A stretch of DNA of 64,000 nucleotides from Pseudomonas sp. Teo4 (GCF_034387475.1 NZ_JAXCIL010000001.1:62001-126000), one strand, 5' to 3'; shown: positions 1 to 9,100, numbered from the stretch's first letter. Made by a program: numbers and translations. Notes: a model not told the origin generated them from the sequence alone.

Positions 1-528
1 GCCACGTCCGCCGCTGGGTCGTACGCGTCGTCAGCCTCTGCGGGAGGTTCCAGTGGGTTCGATTTCGGGCTGGGTAGCGCTTCATCTGGCATGACTTACA
101 CGCCAAGCGGATTCTGGGATGGTGGCTACACCGGCTCAGGCGGCAAGTTCGACCCTGCTGGCATCGTTCACGCTGGAGAGTTCGTGCTGCGCAAGGAGGT
201 TGTGGAGCAGCCTGGCATGCGAGCCTTCCTGGAAGGCCTCAACGCGAAGGGGTATGCAGATGGCGGGTACGTCGGCCCTAGTGCGAGCTCCTACTCGAGC
301 GACGCGATGCAGGCTATAGGCCAGGGCGGAGGTAGCTCGCCAGTGATCATTCAGCAGCAGATATCTGTCGATGGATCCGGTGGCCAGGCTGGCACGGCAA
401 CTGGCGACATGAATGCAGTGGCTCAAGCCTATGCGAAAGCTGCTCAGGATGGCGCCCGCCAAGAGATTGCTAAGCAGCTTGGTCGTGGCGGGATGATCTG
501 GACTGCAATCAACCGCCCCGTTCGCTGA
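1..528 (+). CDS. Phage tail tape measure protein, C-terminal end (partial)
   Basis: The frame is open from the first base, so this is the 3' end of a longer gene that begins outside the window. The visible 175 residues are rich in Gly, Ser and Ala and contain a GGYTGSGGKFDPAGIVHAGEFV stretch (split here: GGYTGSGGK then PAGIVHAGE), a pattern I know from the C-terminus of lambda gpH-like tape measure proteins. The tape measure sets tail length and is threaded through the tail tube. The genes that follow (M, L, K, I, J analogues) are in the order found after H in lambda, which supports the call. Confidence 0.85.
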   Translation, partial: ATSAAGSYASSASAGGSSGFDFGLGSASSGMTYTPSGFWDGGYTGSGGKFDPAGIVHAGEFVLRKEVVEQPGMRAFLEGLNAKGYADGGYVGPSASSYSSDAMQAIGQGGGSSPVIIQQQISVDGSGGQAGTATGDMNAVAQAYAKAAQDGARQEIAKQLGRGGMIWTAINRPVR

Positions 529-548
529 CATAAAACAGAGCATCCACC

Positions 549-887
549 ATGGCAGACAACTTTACCTGGTGCCCGTATATCGAACCGACGGGCACCGGGA
601 CATTCCGCGTGCGCAGCGCGCAGTTCGGAAACGGCTACCGGCAGGTGGCCGGGGATGGCATCAACAATGAAGTGCAGAGCTGGCCTTTGACCTTTCGAGG
701 GAAGGAGGCCTATGTGCTGGAGATCCTGGGCTTCTTACGAGCTCGGAAAGGATTCATACCATTCAACTGGACCCCACCGCTTGGGGTGCCTTCGCTCTTT
801 ACCTGCGCGACCTGGGGCGTTACGCCACACGGAGCCGGGATGTTCACCCTGACCGCGACCTTTGAGCAGCACTTTGGAGCAGCCTGA
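549..887 (+). CDS. M: Phage minor tail protein, lambda gpM-like
   Basis: A 112-residue protein, close to the length of lambda gpM. It belongs by appearance to the phage minor tail protein family: an aromatic-rich start (FTWCPYIEPTGTG), a central GNGYRQ and a C-terminal F-T-L-T-A-T-F-E-Q segment. gpM acts at the tail tip during assembly of the initiator complex. Its stop overlaps the start of the gpL-like gene by one base (TGATG), so the two are probably translationally coupled. Confidence 0.85.
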   Translation: MADNFTWCPYIEPTGTGTFRVRSAQFGNGYRQVAGDGINNEVQSWPLTFRGKEAYVLEILGFLRARKGFIPFNWTPPLGVPSLFTCATWGVTPHGAGMFTLTATFEQHFGAA

Positions 888-1585
888 TGGCCGAAAGCAT
901 TTACGAGGAGATTCAGAAGCTCACGCCCGGCCAGTACGTCGAGCTGTTTGAGCTTGACCTCACAGCCCTGGGCGGGGATGTCTACTATTTCCATGGCTAT
1001 ACCCAGGTGGGCCCGATCTTCTGGCAGGCGATGGAATACTCGCCTTGGCCGATCAAAGTTGAAGGTATGGGCATGACGGGGGAGGGGCAGCAGAATAGCC
1101 CGACCCTTTCCGTCGGTAACGTTTCCGGCATGATCACCGCCCTTTGCCGGATTTATGACGATCTGATTGACGCCAGGGTGGTCCGTCACCGAACACTCGG
1201 CCGATTCCTCGACGCAGCCAATTTCCCTGATGGGAATCCGGAGGCGGACCCGGATGAGCACTTCGCTGATGACGTCCTGACCATAGACCAGAAGCAGTCA
1301 GCAGACGGCGAGCTGATCTCATTTGTCCTCAAGTCGCCGCTAATCGCCTCCGACCGCAAGCTGCCAGGCCGGCAGATCGTCGCAAACTGCTGCCAGTGGC
1401 TCACCATCGGCGGGTACCGAGGCGCTTACTGCGGCTACACCGGATCGAATTACGCGACCGACAAGGACGTGTCGACCGAGGACCCCGAGCAGGATATGTG
1501 CTCGGGCACGCTCACCGGTTGCAAGCTGCGTTTTGGCGCGAACAACCCGCTGCGTTACGGCAGCTTCCCCTCCGCAGGCAATTGA
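887..1585 (+). CDS. L: Phage minor tail protein, lambda gpL-like, with a likely Fe-S site
   Basis: A 232-residue protein of the gpL family, which forms part of the distal tail tip. In lambda gpL four C-terminal cysteines hold a [4Fe-4S] cluster. Here the C-terminal third has Cys168/Cys169, Cys182, Cys205 and Cys212, so the cluster-binding set appears conserved. It lies between the gpM-like and gpK-like genes as in lambda, although two small genes separate it from the latter. Confidence 0.85.
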   Translation: MAESIYEEIQKLTPGQYVELFELDLTALGGDVYYFHGYTQVGPIFWQAMEYSPWPIKVEGMGMTGEGQQNSPTLSVGNVSGMITALCRIYDDLIDARVVRHRTLGRFLDAANFPDGNPEADPDEHFADDVLTIDQKQSADGELISFVLKSPLIASDRKLPGRQIVANCCQWLTIGGYRGAYCGYTGSNYATDKDVSTEDPEQDMCSGTLTGCKLRFGANNPLRYGSFPSAGN

Positions 1586-1600
1586 AAGAAGGAACAGGTC

Positions 1601-1801
1601 ATGACCAAGTCCACCGAAATCGTCAACATCCGAAGGGATCGCTTTGCTCTGAGCCAAGCGGACATTATTGACGCCTTGCAAAGAAAATATGGCGAAGATC
1701 CAGCCTTCCGCGAAGGTCAGCTGGAGTCTGTGAGTGGCGTCAGTTTCTTAGCTGGCCCAGAGGGTATCGAGACCGAAGCGGTTTTCGTTACTGAGCTTTG
1801 A
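1601..1801 (+). CDS. Small phage protein, unknown function
   Basis: A 66-residue ORF that starts 16 bases after the gpL-like gene with an AAGAAGGAACAGG ribosome-binding region. I do not recognise the family. It is acidic, has no membrane segment or signal peptide, and includes a short helical stretch (ADIIDALQRKYGED). Its last bases overlap the end of a convergent minus-strand gene. It is probably a late gene read with the tail operon. Confidence 0.55.
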   Translation: MTKSTEIVNIRRDRFALSQADIIDALQRKYGEDPAFREGQLESVSGVSFLAGPEGIETEAVFVTEL

Positions 1802-2012
1802 CCTGTAGGTCGGCAGACTCGGATTTTGCTTCAAGCTCTTCGACCCGCCTGGCCAGATACTCAACTGCTTTAGCGGTGCTCTCGATGGCCTCGAGAAGAG
1901 CTTGTGCCGTGTGCTCTGGCCTTCCCCCTTGTATTAAGCCTCGCGCTACGGATTGCGCGCTCCTGATCGAGCGGTTTAGGTGACTTACAACTTCTTGAGT
2001 TGTGCTGCTCAT
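1788..2012 (-). CDS. Small coiled-coil phage protein on the opposite strand
   Basis: A 74-residue minus-strand ORF inserted between the gpL- and gpK-like genes. The start at 2012 (MSSTTQEVVSHL) is chosen because GGAGG lies just upstream of it; an ATG at 2024 would leave that Shine-Dalgarno inside the gene. The product is helical, with a C-terminal heptad-like part (AVEYLARRVEELEAK) suggesting a coiled coil. Opposite orientation inside a one-way tail operon is typical of a moron, an accessory gene with its own transcription. Function unknown. Confidence 0.5.
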   Translation of the reverse strand: MSSTTQEVVSHLNRSIRSAQSVARGLIQGGRPEHTAQALLEAIESTAKAVEYLARRVEELEAKSESADLQVKAQ

Positions 2013-2103
2013 GAAAACCTCCATGTGTTTAGTGGAGGCGAAACGCTACTACCCCTTAGTGCCGTCGCGTTACTGGCCTTTCATCCAGCCTGGACATCTA
2101 CCC

Positions 2104-2868
2104 ATGAAAATCCCACAAGGTGTGATCCACGCCATGTACATGCACGCCCGCGAGAAGGCTCCAGAGGAGTGCTGCGGGCTTCTGGTACGAACTGGTCGGA
2201 AGCTGACGTACCTGCCGATGGCCAACTCTGCGGCGAATCCTCAGCAGGATTTTCGCATCCGCGCCGAGGACTGGGCTGACGCCGAGGATCAGGGGGAGAT
2301 TGTCTCGGTGGTCCATAGCCACCCCGGCCAATCTGCCCGGCTCAGCGGTGCCGATCGGACGGCAATGGAAGCGACGGCTTTGCCCTGGATCATCATCGAG
2401 GTGCGAGAGGGCGAGCCTGTGGCGCACCTAGTGCATGAGCCCACCGGTTACCAGGCCCCGCTGGTGGGTCGACCGTTCCATCACGGAGTGCTCGACTGTT
2501 ACACCTTGGTCCGGGACTACTACCAGCGCGAATTGGGCATCACCCTGCCTGACTTTGAGCGAGAGGACGGCTGGTGGGAGAAGGGACAGGACCTGTATGC
2601 CGACAACTTCGAGAGCGCGGGATTCTATCCGGTAGACCCGGCCGAGCTTCGCCAGGGAGACCTGATCGTCATGCAGGTGCGCTCCGAAAAGGCGAACCAC
2701 GCCGGCGTGTACTTGGCTGATGGCCGACTGAGAACTGAGCCAGAACACCACCCGGTGCCCGGCGGAATCTTGCACCACCTCTACGGCCGCGACTCAAAGC
2801 GTGATGTGTTTGGTGGCTTCTGGCGCGAGGCGGCCCGGTTCTACATGAGGCATCGCGATGTGAGGTGA
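2104..2868 (+). CDS. K: Tail tip protease/peptidoglycan hydrolase, lambda gpK-like (JAMM + NlpC/P60)
   Basis: A 254-residue, two-domain protein matching lambda gpK. The N-terminal JAB/MPN domain carries the metal-binding JAMM motif HSHPGQSARLSGAD. The C-terminal NlpC/P60 domain has the nucleophile in LDCYTLVRDYY and the histidine in NHAGVYL. Such proteins act at the tail tip and may cut peptidoglycan or process tail proteins. The frame stays open upstream to 2002, but that part overlaps the divergent small gene and MKIPQGVIH at 2104 looks like the family's natural start; the Shine-Dalgarno there is weak. Confidence 0.85.
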   Translation: MKIPQGVIHAMYMHAREKAPEECCGLLVRTGRKLTYLPMANSAANPQQDFRIRAEDWADAEDQGEIVSVVHSHPGQSARLSGADRTAMEATALPWIIIEVREGEPVAHLVHEPTGYQAPLVGRPFHHGVLDCYTLVRDYYQRELGITLPDFEREDGWWEKGQDLYADNFESAGFYPVDPAELRQGDLIVMQVRSEKANHAGVYLADGRLRTEPEHHPVPGGILHHLYGRDSKRDVFGGFWREAARFYMRHRDVR

Positions 2869-2906
2869 CTGCTGGTACATTCTCCGCTTTGACAGGGAGG
2901 CCGTAT

Positions 2907-3257
2907 ATGAAGCGGACAATTCTTTTGGCGTGTGCTGTTGCCATTGCCGGTTGCTCGACTCCGACCATGCCGGAAATGCGGTCTGCTGGGCCTAGCCAGA
3001 CGCTTGAGTCGCGAAAATCAGAGGATGAGTATGCGAAATGCTTGCTCTTTGCTTGGCAGGACATGCGCTTAGCTGGAGAGCTCAACAAAGCTTCTATTCA
3101 ACCTGGCCGTAATGGCGGGACGACTGTTCTGGCGCGGGATGGTGGTTTTTTTGCGGACATCTCTGCGGTGCAGGGTAGGACGTCGGTTAAATATTACGAA
3201 ACATCAGATACATGGATATCTAAGCGGCTCAGAGAGCCGGTTAAAAAGTGTTTGTGA
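2907..3257 (+). CDS. Putative lipoprotein, tail-operon moron
   Basis: A 116-residue protein starting at MKRTILLACAVAIAGCS, a clear lipoprotein signal with an AIAGC lipobox (Cys15 or so). The start at 2907 has a strong AGGGAGG upstream; the longer frame from 2865 would hide the signal peptide. The mature part is small and soluble. It sits between the K and I analogues and is followed directly by an intrinsic terminator, an arrangement seen for lysogenic-conversion genes. Phage lipoproteins in this position sometimes block receptors against superinfection, but nothing in the sequence proves that here. Confidence 0.6.
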   Translation: MKRTILLACAVAIAGCSTPTMPEMRSAGPSQTLESRKSEDEYAKCLLFAWQDMRLAGELNKASIQPGRNGGTTVLARDGGFFADISAVQGRTSVKYYETSDTWISKRLREPVKKCL

Positions 3258-3266
3258 TTTTCAACT

Positions 3267-3292
3267 AAACCGCCTCTCCAGGCGGTTTTTTT
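3267..3292 (+). terminator. Intrinsic terminator after the lipoprotein gene
   Basis: An eight-base-pair stem (AAACCGCC / GGCGGTTT) with a short loop, followed by a run of T. It lies within the tail operon, 10 bases after the lipoprotein stop, and overlaps the region just ahead of the gpI-like start. Confidence 0.8.
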
Positions 3293-3307
3293 ATGTCTGG
3301 AGAAAAA

Positions 3308-3934
3308 ATGTCTGACCGGATCCGTACAGTTCGATTGTCTGGAGAGCTCGGCCGAATGTTTGGTCGTGTCCATCTTCTTGCGGTCAACTCTTCAGCTGAG
3401 GCCATAAAAGCGCTTGGAATACTGTTCCCGAAATTCACCCCTTACCTGCACTCATCCAAGGAAAGAGGTCTGGCATTCGCGGTTTTCTACGGAAAGCGAA
3501 ACTTAAACAAGGATGAACTCGGCCATCCTCCTGGCTCCGCCGACATCCGTATCGCTCCCGTTGTTCAGGGGAGCAAAAGCGGGGGAGGCCTGCAGACTGT
3601 ACTTGGGGTTGTCCTAATTGCAGCAGCAAGCTACTTCACCGGCGGCCTTGCAGCAGGAGGAACAACTTTATTCGGTGCAGGTGCAGCGGGCACGACTTGG
3701 GGGGCAATCGGCATGGTTGGTATGTCCTTGGCGATTGGCGGCGTTGCGCAAATGATCACCGGGCAGCAAGCCAAAATTGATAGCAGCGAAGCGGCCGACA
3801 ACCAACCCAGTTACAACTTCTCAGGCATCAAGAACACCATCACCCAGGGTAACCCGGTACCTCTCTGCTACGGCGAGATGACAACCGGCTCCGCCCAGCT
3901 ATCCCTTGGCATCCGCGCCGAAGACCAGCAATAG
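3308..3934 (+). CDS. I: Phage tail assembly protein, lambda gpI-like
   Basis: A 208-residue protein of the lambda gpI family, needed for tail tip assembly. The start at 3308 is preferred because TCTGGAGAAAA precedes it closely; an upstream in-frame ATG at 3293 overlaps the terminator. The middle (GLQTVLGVVLIAAASYFTGG... and GMSLAIGGVAQMITG) is Gly/Ala-rich and hydrophobic, and the end (NPVPLCYGEM) is the conserved NPVPLxYG of the family. It is followed 8 bases later by the J analogue. Confidence 0.85.
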   Translation: MSDRIRTVRLSGELGRMFGRVHLLAVNSSAEAIKALGILFPKFTPYLHSSKERGLAFAVFYGKRNLNKDELGHPPGSADIRIAPVVQGSKSGGGLQTVLGVVLIAAASYFTGGLAAGGTTLFGAGAAGTTWGAIGMVGMSLAIGGVAQMITGQQAKIDSSEAADNQPSYNFSGIKNTITQGNPVPLCYGEMTTGSAQLSLGIRAEDQQ

Positions 3935-3942
3935 AGGCCTCC

Positions 3943-6900
3943 ATGACTGATCTGTCCATTCAGGGCTCCAAGGGCGAGTCCAAGCCGCACTCACCCGTAG
4001 AAAGCCCAGACAGCCTGATCAACATCAGCTATGCGAACATTCTGGACGGCATCAGCGAAGGCCCGATTGTTGGATTGGTGAACGGCGCCCAGTCCATCTA
4101 CCTGGACAAGACCCCGCTGGCCAACAGCGACGGAAGCATGAACTTTACCGGCGTGAGCTGGGAGCAGCGCACCGGCGAGCACGACCAGGACCATATTGCA
4201 GGCTTCCCAGCGGTAGAGTCGCAAACCTCGGTCGGCGTTGAGCTAAAGGCCAGCCAGGCTTGGGTGCAGTCGTTCAGCAACCTTGAGCTTTCTGCCGTCC
4301 GCATTCAGCTCGCAGTCGGTACCCTGGTGAAGACCGAGAGCGACGGCGACATGGTCGGCTACACCGTCAACTACGAAATCGACCTGTCGACGGATGATGG
4401 CGACTATCAAACGGTCCTCAAGACCTCCTTCACGGGGAAAACGACCACTGGCTACCAGCGTTCGCACCGGATCGAATTCCCAAAGGCCACCACCGGCTGG
4501 CGCGTCAGGGTCCGCAGGACAACCCCGGACTCGTCCGATTCGCGCATTCAGGCCACGACGTCGATTGGCACGTATACGGAGATCATCGACGCGAAGCTGC
4601 AGTACCCGTACACCGCCCTCTGCGGCCTGAAGATCGACGCCAGTCAGTTCTCGGCCGTTCCCGAGCGCGCCTATCGAATCCGAGGCCGCATCGTGCAGGT
4701 GCCCAGCAACTACGACGCCGGCACCCGGACTTACACAGGCGCCTGGGATGGCACCTTCAAGCTTGCCTGGACCGACTGCCCGCCATGGATCTGGCGGGAT
4801 ATTGTCCTGAACGATCGCTATGGCCTGGGTCGATTCATCGACGCGAGCCAGGTGGACAAGTGGGGGCTGTATCAGATCGCGCAGCACTGCGACCTCTCTG
4901 TGTCGGACGGGAAGGGCGGGCAAGAGCCGCGCTTCACCTGCAACGTCTACCTCCAATCCCGCGCCGAAGCGCTGACCGTGCTGCAGGATCTGGCCAGCGT
5001 GTTTCGTGGCATGAGCTACTACGCCGGCAGTGAGGTCGCTTGCGCGGCCGACATGCCAGGCGACCCGGTCTACACCTACACCAATGCCAACGTCATTGAT
5101 GGCAAGTTCAATCGCCCTGGATCGAGCGGCTCCACCCGCTTCAGCGTGGCCAAGGTTGCCTGGAGTGATCGGGAAAACTTCGGCAACCAGCGCGTCGAGT
5201 ATGTCCAGGACCAGACCGCAATCGGACGCTACGGAATCCGGGAAACCGAGATCACTGCCTTCGGCTGTGTTTCCCAGGGGCAGGCACAGCGAGCGGGCAA
5301 GTACATCCTCCTGACCAACAGGCTGGAGACTGGCACCATCAACTTCAGTGTCGGCCTGGATGGGACTATCTGCCGACCTGGCGACATCATCCGGGTGGCC
5401 GATGAGAACTACGCCGGCTTACCGATTGGTGGCCGGATCAAGTCGGCGACCTCCACCACTGTGACGCTGGATAACGATGTCACGGCGGCTGCGGGCGATA
5501 CGCTGGTGGTGATTCTGCCCAAGGGCGTGGCTGAAACGCGGATCATCCGATCCATCGTTGGCCGCCTGGTCACCGTCACGCAGGCTTTCTCCAAGGTGCC
5601 GGTCAAGGAATCGATCTACACCATAGAGACCGCCGAGCTTGTGGCGGAAACGTACCGGGTGCTGACCGTCAACGAAAACTTCGGGGATGACAAGCTGCAG
5701 TACGACATCGTTGCTGTCGAACGCAACGCCAGTAAGTTTGAAGCCATCGACAATGGCGCGCAGATCGTCACGCCGCCTACCAGCGTTTTGCCCGGCGCAA
5801 TCCAGGCTCCACCTTCGAACATCGAGCTTTCAACCTTTGACACCGTGAGTCAGGGCGTCAACGTGGCCACCATGCGGATCACTTGGGATGCACCGCGTGG
5901 TGCGCAACGCTACAACGTCTGGTGGAAGCGTGACGATGGTGACTGGATCTACGCCGGGGTTACCTATACCGCCGCAATCGAGGTGAAAGGGATTTACACC
6001 GGCGTCTACACCGCTCGCGTCGCAGCCATCGGCGTGGCGGGAAGCAGCTCGATATGGGCATTTTCAGACCCCACTCAGCTCTACGGGAAAACCGGCGAAC
6101 CACCGGCCCTGGCAAGTTTCAGCGCTGCCACGGAGTTGTTTGGTATTCGCCTGAATTGGGCATTTCCTGAAGGCGCCGCAGACACCTTCTACACCGAGAT
6201 CCAGGAGTCCTTGGTGGTCACCGGTGATGACCCGGTACAGCTTTCGATGGTGGCCTACCCGGCAAGGACGTACCTCAAGAGTGGAATGGCGGCGGGCGTC
6301 ACCAGGTTCTTCCGGGCACGCCTGGCGGACCGCACCGGAAACACCGGCCCTTGGACGGAGTGGACGTTCGGGCAGTCCGGGGCTGATGCCGGCCCAATCC
6401 TTGAGCTGATCAGCGGCCAGATCACCGAGAGCGAACTGGGCCAGGAGCTGTTGAAGGAAATCGAGAAGATCTCCGGCGACTTCCCCGGCTCCGTCAACGA
6501 CCGGATCAACGAGGCGAAGCAGGAGCTGGAGGACCTGATTACCGAGCTGACCGATCCGCTCGAGTACGTGGCCACCAACGCCTATGCCAAGGACGACACC
6601 GTGCGCAGCGGGCAGCGCTTGTACATGGCCATTGCGCCGGTCCCGGCGGCGGCTGATGGCATCAATGCGCCGCCGAACCCGACCTACTGGGTAGATATCG
6701 GCAGCATTGCCTCGACGGCAAACGGGCTGGCGCAGGCTGTGGCCAAGAACACGACCGATATCACCGATCTCGACGGCAAGATCACGGTCAATGCGGCCAT
6801 GCTTCAGGCCGTGCAGTCGGCCTACCGCGACGATAACGGTGAGGGTGACCTGGCCGACGCGCTGCGGGGCTGGGATACCCTGGCCAAGGTCTCGGAAGAG

Positions 6901-7905
6901 TCTCGGACCAGGGCAACCCAGAACGAGGCCATGGCCAGCCGGGTGACCACGGTAGAGGCGCGAGTTGACGGCAACACCGGCAGCATCCGCAGCCTGGAGC
7001 AGACGGTAGTCACGAACGAGCAGGCCACGGCCAGCAGGTTCACGGACGTGAGCACCAAGGTGGACAACAACACTGCGGGCATCTCGCAGCTGGAGGAAAC
7101 TGTCACCAACAACGAGTCGTCGACGGCTTCGAGGCTGGAGGACGTCAATGCTCGGGTCGATGACGCCGAAGTAGCCATCAGTGATGAGGCGGTGGCCCGA
7201 GCGGCTGGCGATGAAGCTCTGGGCATCCGGGTTGGCTACATGGAAGCGACCTTCACCGTCCCGCAGGGCGACCGCGACGACAATGGTGAGGGCGATCTTG
7301 CCGGGGCGCTGAAGGCCTGGGAGAGCACGGCGAAGATCGCCGAAGAGTCAAAGGTGCGTGCGACGGCCATTGACGCCCAGGCGCGCAAGTCCGAGACGTT
7401 GGAGGCCTCGATTGGCCAGACCAACGCCGCTGTGCAGACCGTCAGCCAAGCCCAGGCCGCGCTCGATGGCAAGGCCAGCACGATGTGGGCGGTCAAGATG
7501 CAGCTCAATGCTCAGGGTCAGTACGTGGCTGCAGGCATCGGTCTTGGCATCGAGAACGGCCCGACCGGTTTGCAGAGCCAGTTCTTGGTGTCGGCAGACC
7601 GGTTTGGGGTGGTCAACGGCATCAATGGCGCGTTTGTTACACCCTTCACGGTCCAAGGTGGCCAGGTGTTTATGAACTCCGCGGTAATCAGGCAGGCCGA
7701 TATCGTCAACTTGATCGTTACGGGTGAGCTCCGCAGCGGCAACTATGTGGCGGGTGAGCAGGGCGTCCGAATCAATTTCGTCACTGGCGATTTTGAAGTG
7801 AATGGAACTACGTCAGGGCAAGGTCGATTGACGGTCAACAACAAAGCGGTGCGCATCTACCACGCCAACGACAAGCTGGCGCTTGACCTAGGGGTGAACG
7901 TATGA
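3943..7905 (+). CDS. J: Host specificity / central tail tip protein, lambda gpJ-like
   Basis: A 1,320-residue protein, somewhat longer than lambda gpJ. The N-terminal half has the conserved core (SLINISYANILDGISEGPIVGL; WIWRDIVLNDRYGLG), followed by fibronectin-type-III-like segments near residues 620-800. The C-terminal part holds a helical, coiled-coil-rich stalk with two copies of RDDNGEGDLA-ALxxW (around residues 960 and 1105), and a terminal domain ending in a beta-rich receptor-binding region (VNGTTSGQGRLTVNN). It contacts the cell surface receptor. Its stop overlaps the next start by 4 bases (ATGA). Confidence 0.92.
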   Translation: MTDLSIQGSKGESKPHSPVESPDSLINISYANILDGISEGPIVGLVNGAQSIYLDKTPLANSDGSMNFTGVSWEQRTGEHDQDHIAGFPAVESQTSVGVELKASQAWVQSFSNLELSAVRIQLAVGTLVKTESDGDMVGYTVNYEIDLSTDDGDYQTVLKTSFTGKTTTGYQRSHRIEFPKATTGWRVRVRRTTPDSSDSRIQATTSIGTYTEIIDAKLQYPYTALCGLKIDASQFSAVPERAYRIRGRIVQVPSNYDAGTRTYTGAWDGTFKLAWTDCPPWIWRDIVLNDRYGLGRFIDASQVDKWGLYQIAQHCDLSVSDGKGGQEPRFTCNVYLQSRAEALTVLQDLASVFRGMSYYAGSEVACAADMPGDPVYTYTNANVIDGKFNRPGSSGSTRFSVAKVAWSDRENFGNQRVEYVQDQTAIGRYGIRETEITAFGCVSQGQAQRAGKYILLTNRLETGTINFSVGLDGTICRPGDIIRVADENYAGLPIGGRIKSATSTTVTLDNDVTAAAGDTLVVILPKGVAETRIIRSIVGRLVTVTQAFSKVPVKESIYTIETAELVAETYRVLTVNENFGDDKLQYDIVAVERNASKFEAIDNGAQIVTPPTSVLPGAIQAPPSNIELSTFDTVSQGVNVATMRITWDAPRGAQRYNVWWKRDDGDWIYAGVTYTAAIEVKGIYTGVYTARVAAIGVAGSSSIWAFSDPTQLYGKTGEPPALASFSAATELFGIRLNWAFPEGAADTFYTEIQESLVVTGDDPVQLSMVAYPARTYLKSGMAAGVTRFFRARLADRTGNTGPWTEWTFGQSGADAGPILELISGQITESELGQELLKEIEKISGDFPGSVNDRINEAKQELEDLITELTDPLEYVATNAYAKDDTVRSGQRLYMAIAPVPAAADGINAPPNPTYWVDIGSIASTANGLAQAVAKNTTDITDLDGKITVNAAMLQAVQSAYRDDNGEGDLADALRGWDTLAKVSEESRTRATQNEAMASRVTTVEARVDGNTGSIRSLEQTVVTNEQATASRFTDVSTKVDNNTAGISQLEETVTNNESSTASRLEDVNARVDDAEVAISDEAVARAAGDEALGIRVGYMEATFTVPQGDRDDNGEGDLAGALKAWESTAKIAEESKVRATAIDAQARKSETLEASIGQTNAAVQTVSQAQAALDGKASTMWAVKMQLNAQGQYVAAGIGLGIENGPTGLQSQFLVSADRFGVVNGINGAFVTPFTVQGGQVFMNSAVIRQADIVNLIVTGELRSGNYVAGEQGVRINFVTGDFEVNGTTSGQGRLTVNNKAVRIYHANDKLALDLGVNV

Positions 7906-8216
7906 GCGCTGGCCTAAAGGTCTACGACCCGAGCGGCCTGGCACTACTGGATATGACCACCTCGATCAGCCAGATGATGGGCTATGTGGACACGGGGGCG
8001 GCCAACGGGTCGCTCTCGATTCCGCTACCGCCTGCTGGAAAAACGCTGTTCTACGCCGTCACCGAGCTTTCCGCGCAGAACAAGTACCTGGGCAAGCGGC
8101 CGGGGGTGACCCTGACTGTCGGGGCATCCAGCGCGTCGCTGGCCTGGCAGTACTCCTACGCCAGTGGTTGGGGTTTCTATTCGCTCAACTGCCGCATTCA
8201 CTATGGATACTACTGA
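7902..8216 (+). CDS. Small tail-tip associated protein, paralogue A
   Basis: A 104-residue protein beginning MSAGLKVYDPSG. It shares this start with the next gene (MSAGLKVYKEDG), so the two are probably paralogues within a tail fibre accessory family seen after J in Pseudomonas prophages. It overlaps J by 4 bases and the next gene by 1 base, indicating coupled translation. No catalytic motif is visible. It may decorate the tail tip or a side fibre; that is inference from position. Confidence 0.65.
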   Translation: MSAGLKVYDPSGLALLDMTTSISQMMGYVDTGAANGSLSIPLPPAGKTLFYAVTELSAQNKYLGKRPGVTLTVGASSASLAWQYSYASGWGFYSLNCRIHYGYY

Positions 8217-9088
8217 TGTCAGCAGGCCTGAAGGTTTACAAGGAGGACGGAAGCCTCCTGTTCGACACCGAGAAAATCACCTACGGACTACTGAAAAGCG
8301 GGTATCTCTCGTTTCTTCTCAACTGGCCTCGGCTTGAGTACCGTTCAGCCAACCTGCCCCCAAACGAGGGGAGCAGTTACGCCGAGTCATCCATTGCCGA
8401 TGCCATCCACGGGTTCAGCGTCACCGGTGCGGTTGCGCCAATCGTCTTTATCAGTGGCTCTGGCATCTCTTGTGGGTCTTCGAAGTCAGGCGACACCACG
8501 ACGTTCTATTTCATCGGGGCCAGCCCTTCGACGAAGTTCTACTACTTCGACACCATGCGCAACACTCTGAATGGTGCCGGGCTGAAGTGCTACGACGAAT
8601 CCGGCACGCTGACCTTCAACTCACTGCAATACCCGCTGAACATCGTCGATACCATCAGCGCGCCGGCGCCGCCAACGCCGACGGTGGTCAATGGAATCGC
8701 CCAGTACACCGTGCCTTTTGCTGGCGCGACCAAGCTGGCCACACGCTTCATCAGCAGTGGTCCCTACTACTGCGTGGCGAGGATCTTCATCGCAGTTGGA
8801 TCGGGTGAGTACGCGACCAGCACGACATTCTCCCGATCGCTAGGGCAAGGAATCATGGACGGTATGTCCGCCGCCGGCACGCCGTTCCCGGCCTATGGCA
8901 ATCAGCAGGCGCACATGGACGGTGCTTACGGGGCCACAGGCGGGATCTACTTCATGGCGTGCGATGCCGCGCGCACCACGATGATTTACAGCACCGCTGC
9001 GCCTAACCGCTATTTCGACATTCCCACAAACCGATACCCCCAGGCTCTGGTTATCCGAACGGACAACCTGCCATTCCCCTTCAACTAA
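8216..9088 (+). CDS. Tail-tip associated protein, paralogue B
   Basis: A 290-residue protein starting MSAGLKVYKEDGSLLFD at the TGATG overlap with paralogue A; AAGGTTTACAAGGAGG follows inside the gene. It appears to contain two related modules: a second GLKCYDESGTLTFNS motif near residue 120 resembles the N-terminal GLKVYKEDGSLLFD. The composition (Ser, Thr, Tyr, Gly-rich, beta) fits a virion surface protein. Exact function unknown. Confidence 0.65.
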   Translation: MSAGLKVYKEDGSLLFDTEKITYGLLKSGYLSFLLNWPRLEYRSANLPPNEGSSYAESSIADAIHGFSVTGAVAPIVFISGSGISCGSSKSGDTTTFYFIGASPSTKFYYFDTMRNTLNGAGLKCYDESGTLTFNSLQYPLNIVDTISAPAPPTPTVVNGIAQYTVPFAGATKLATRFISSGPYYCVARIFIAVGSGEYATSTTFSRSLGQGIMDGMSAAGTPFPAYGNQQAHMDGAYGATGGIYFMACDAARTTMIYSTAAPNRYFDIPTNRYPQALVIRTDNLPFPFN

Positions 9089-9100
9089 TCGGAGCATCCT

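Noticed and set aside
2002..2103. Upstream extension of the gpK-like gene to 2002
   Set aside because: It overlaps a divergent gene with a good ribosome-binding site and adds non-family residues.
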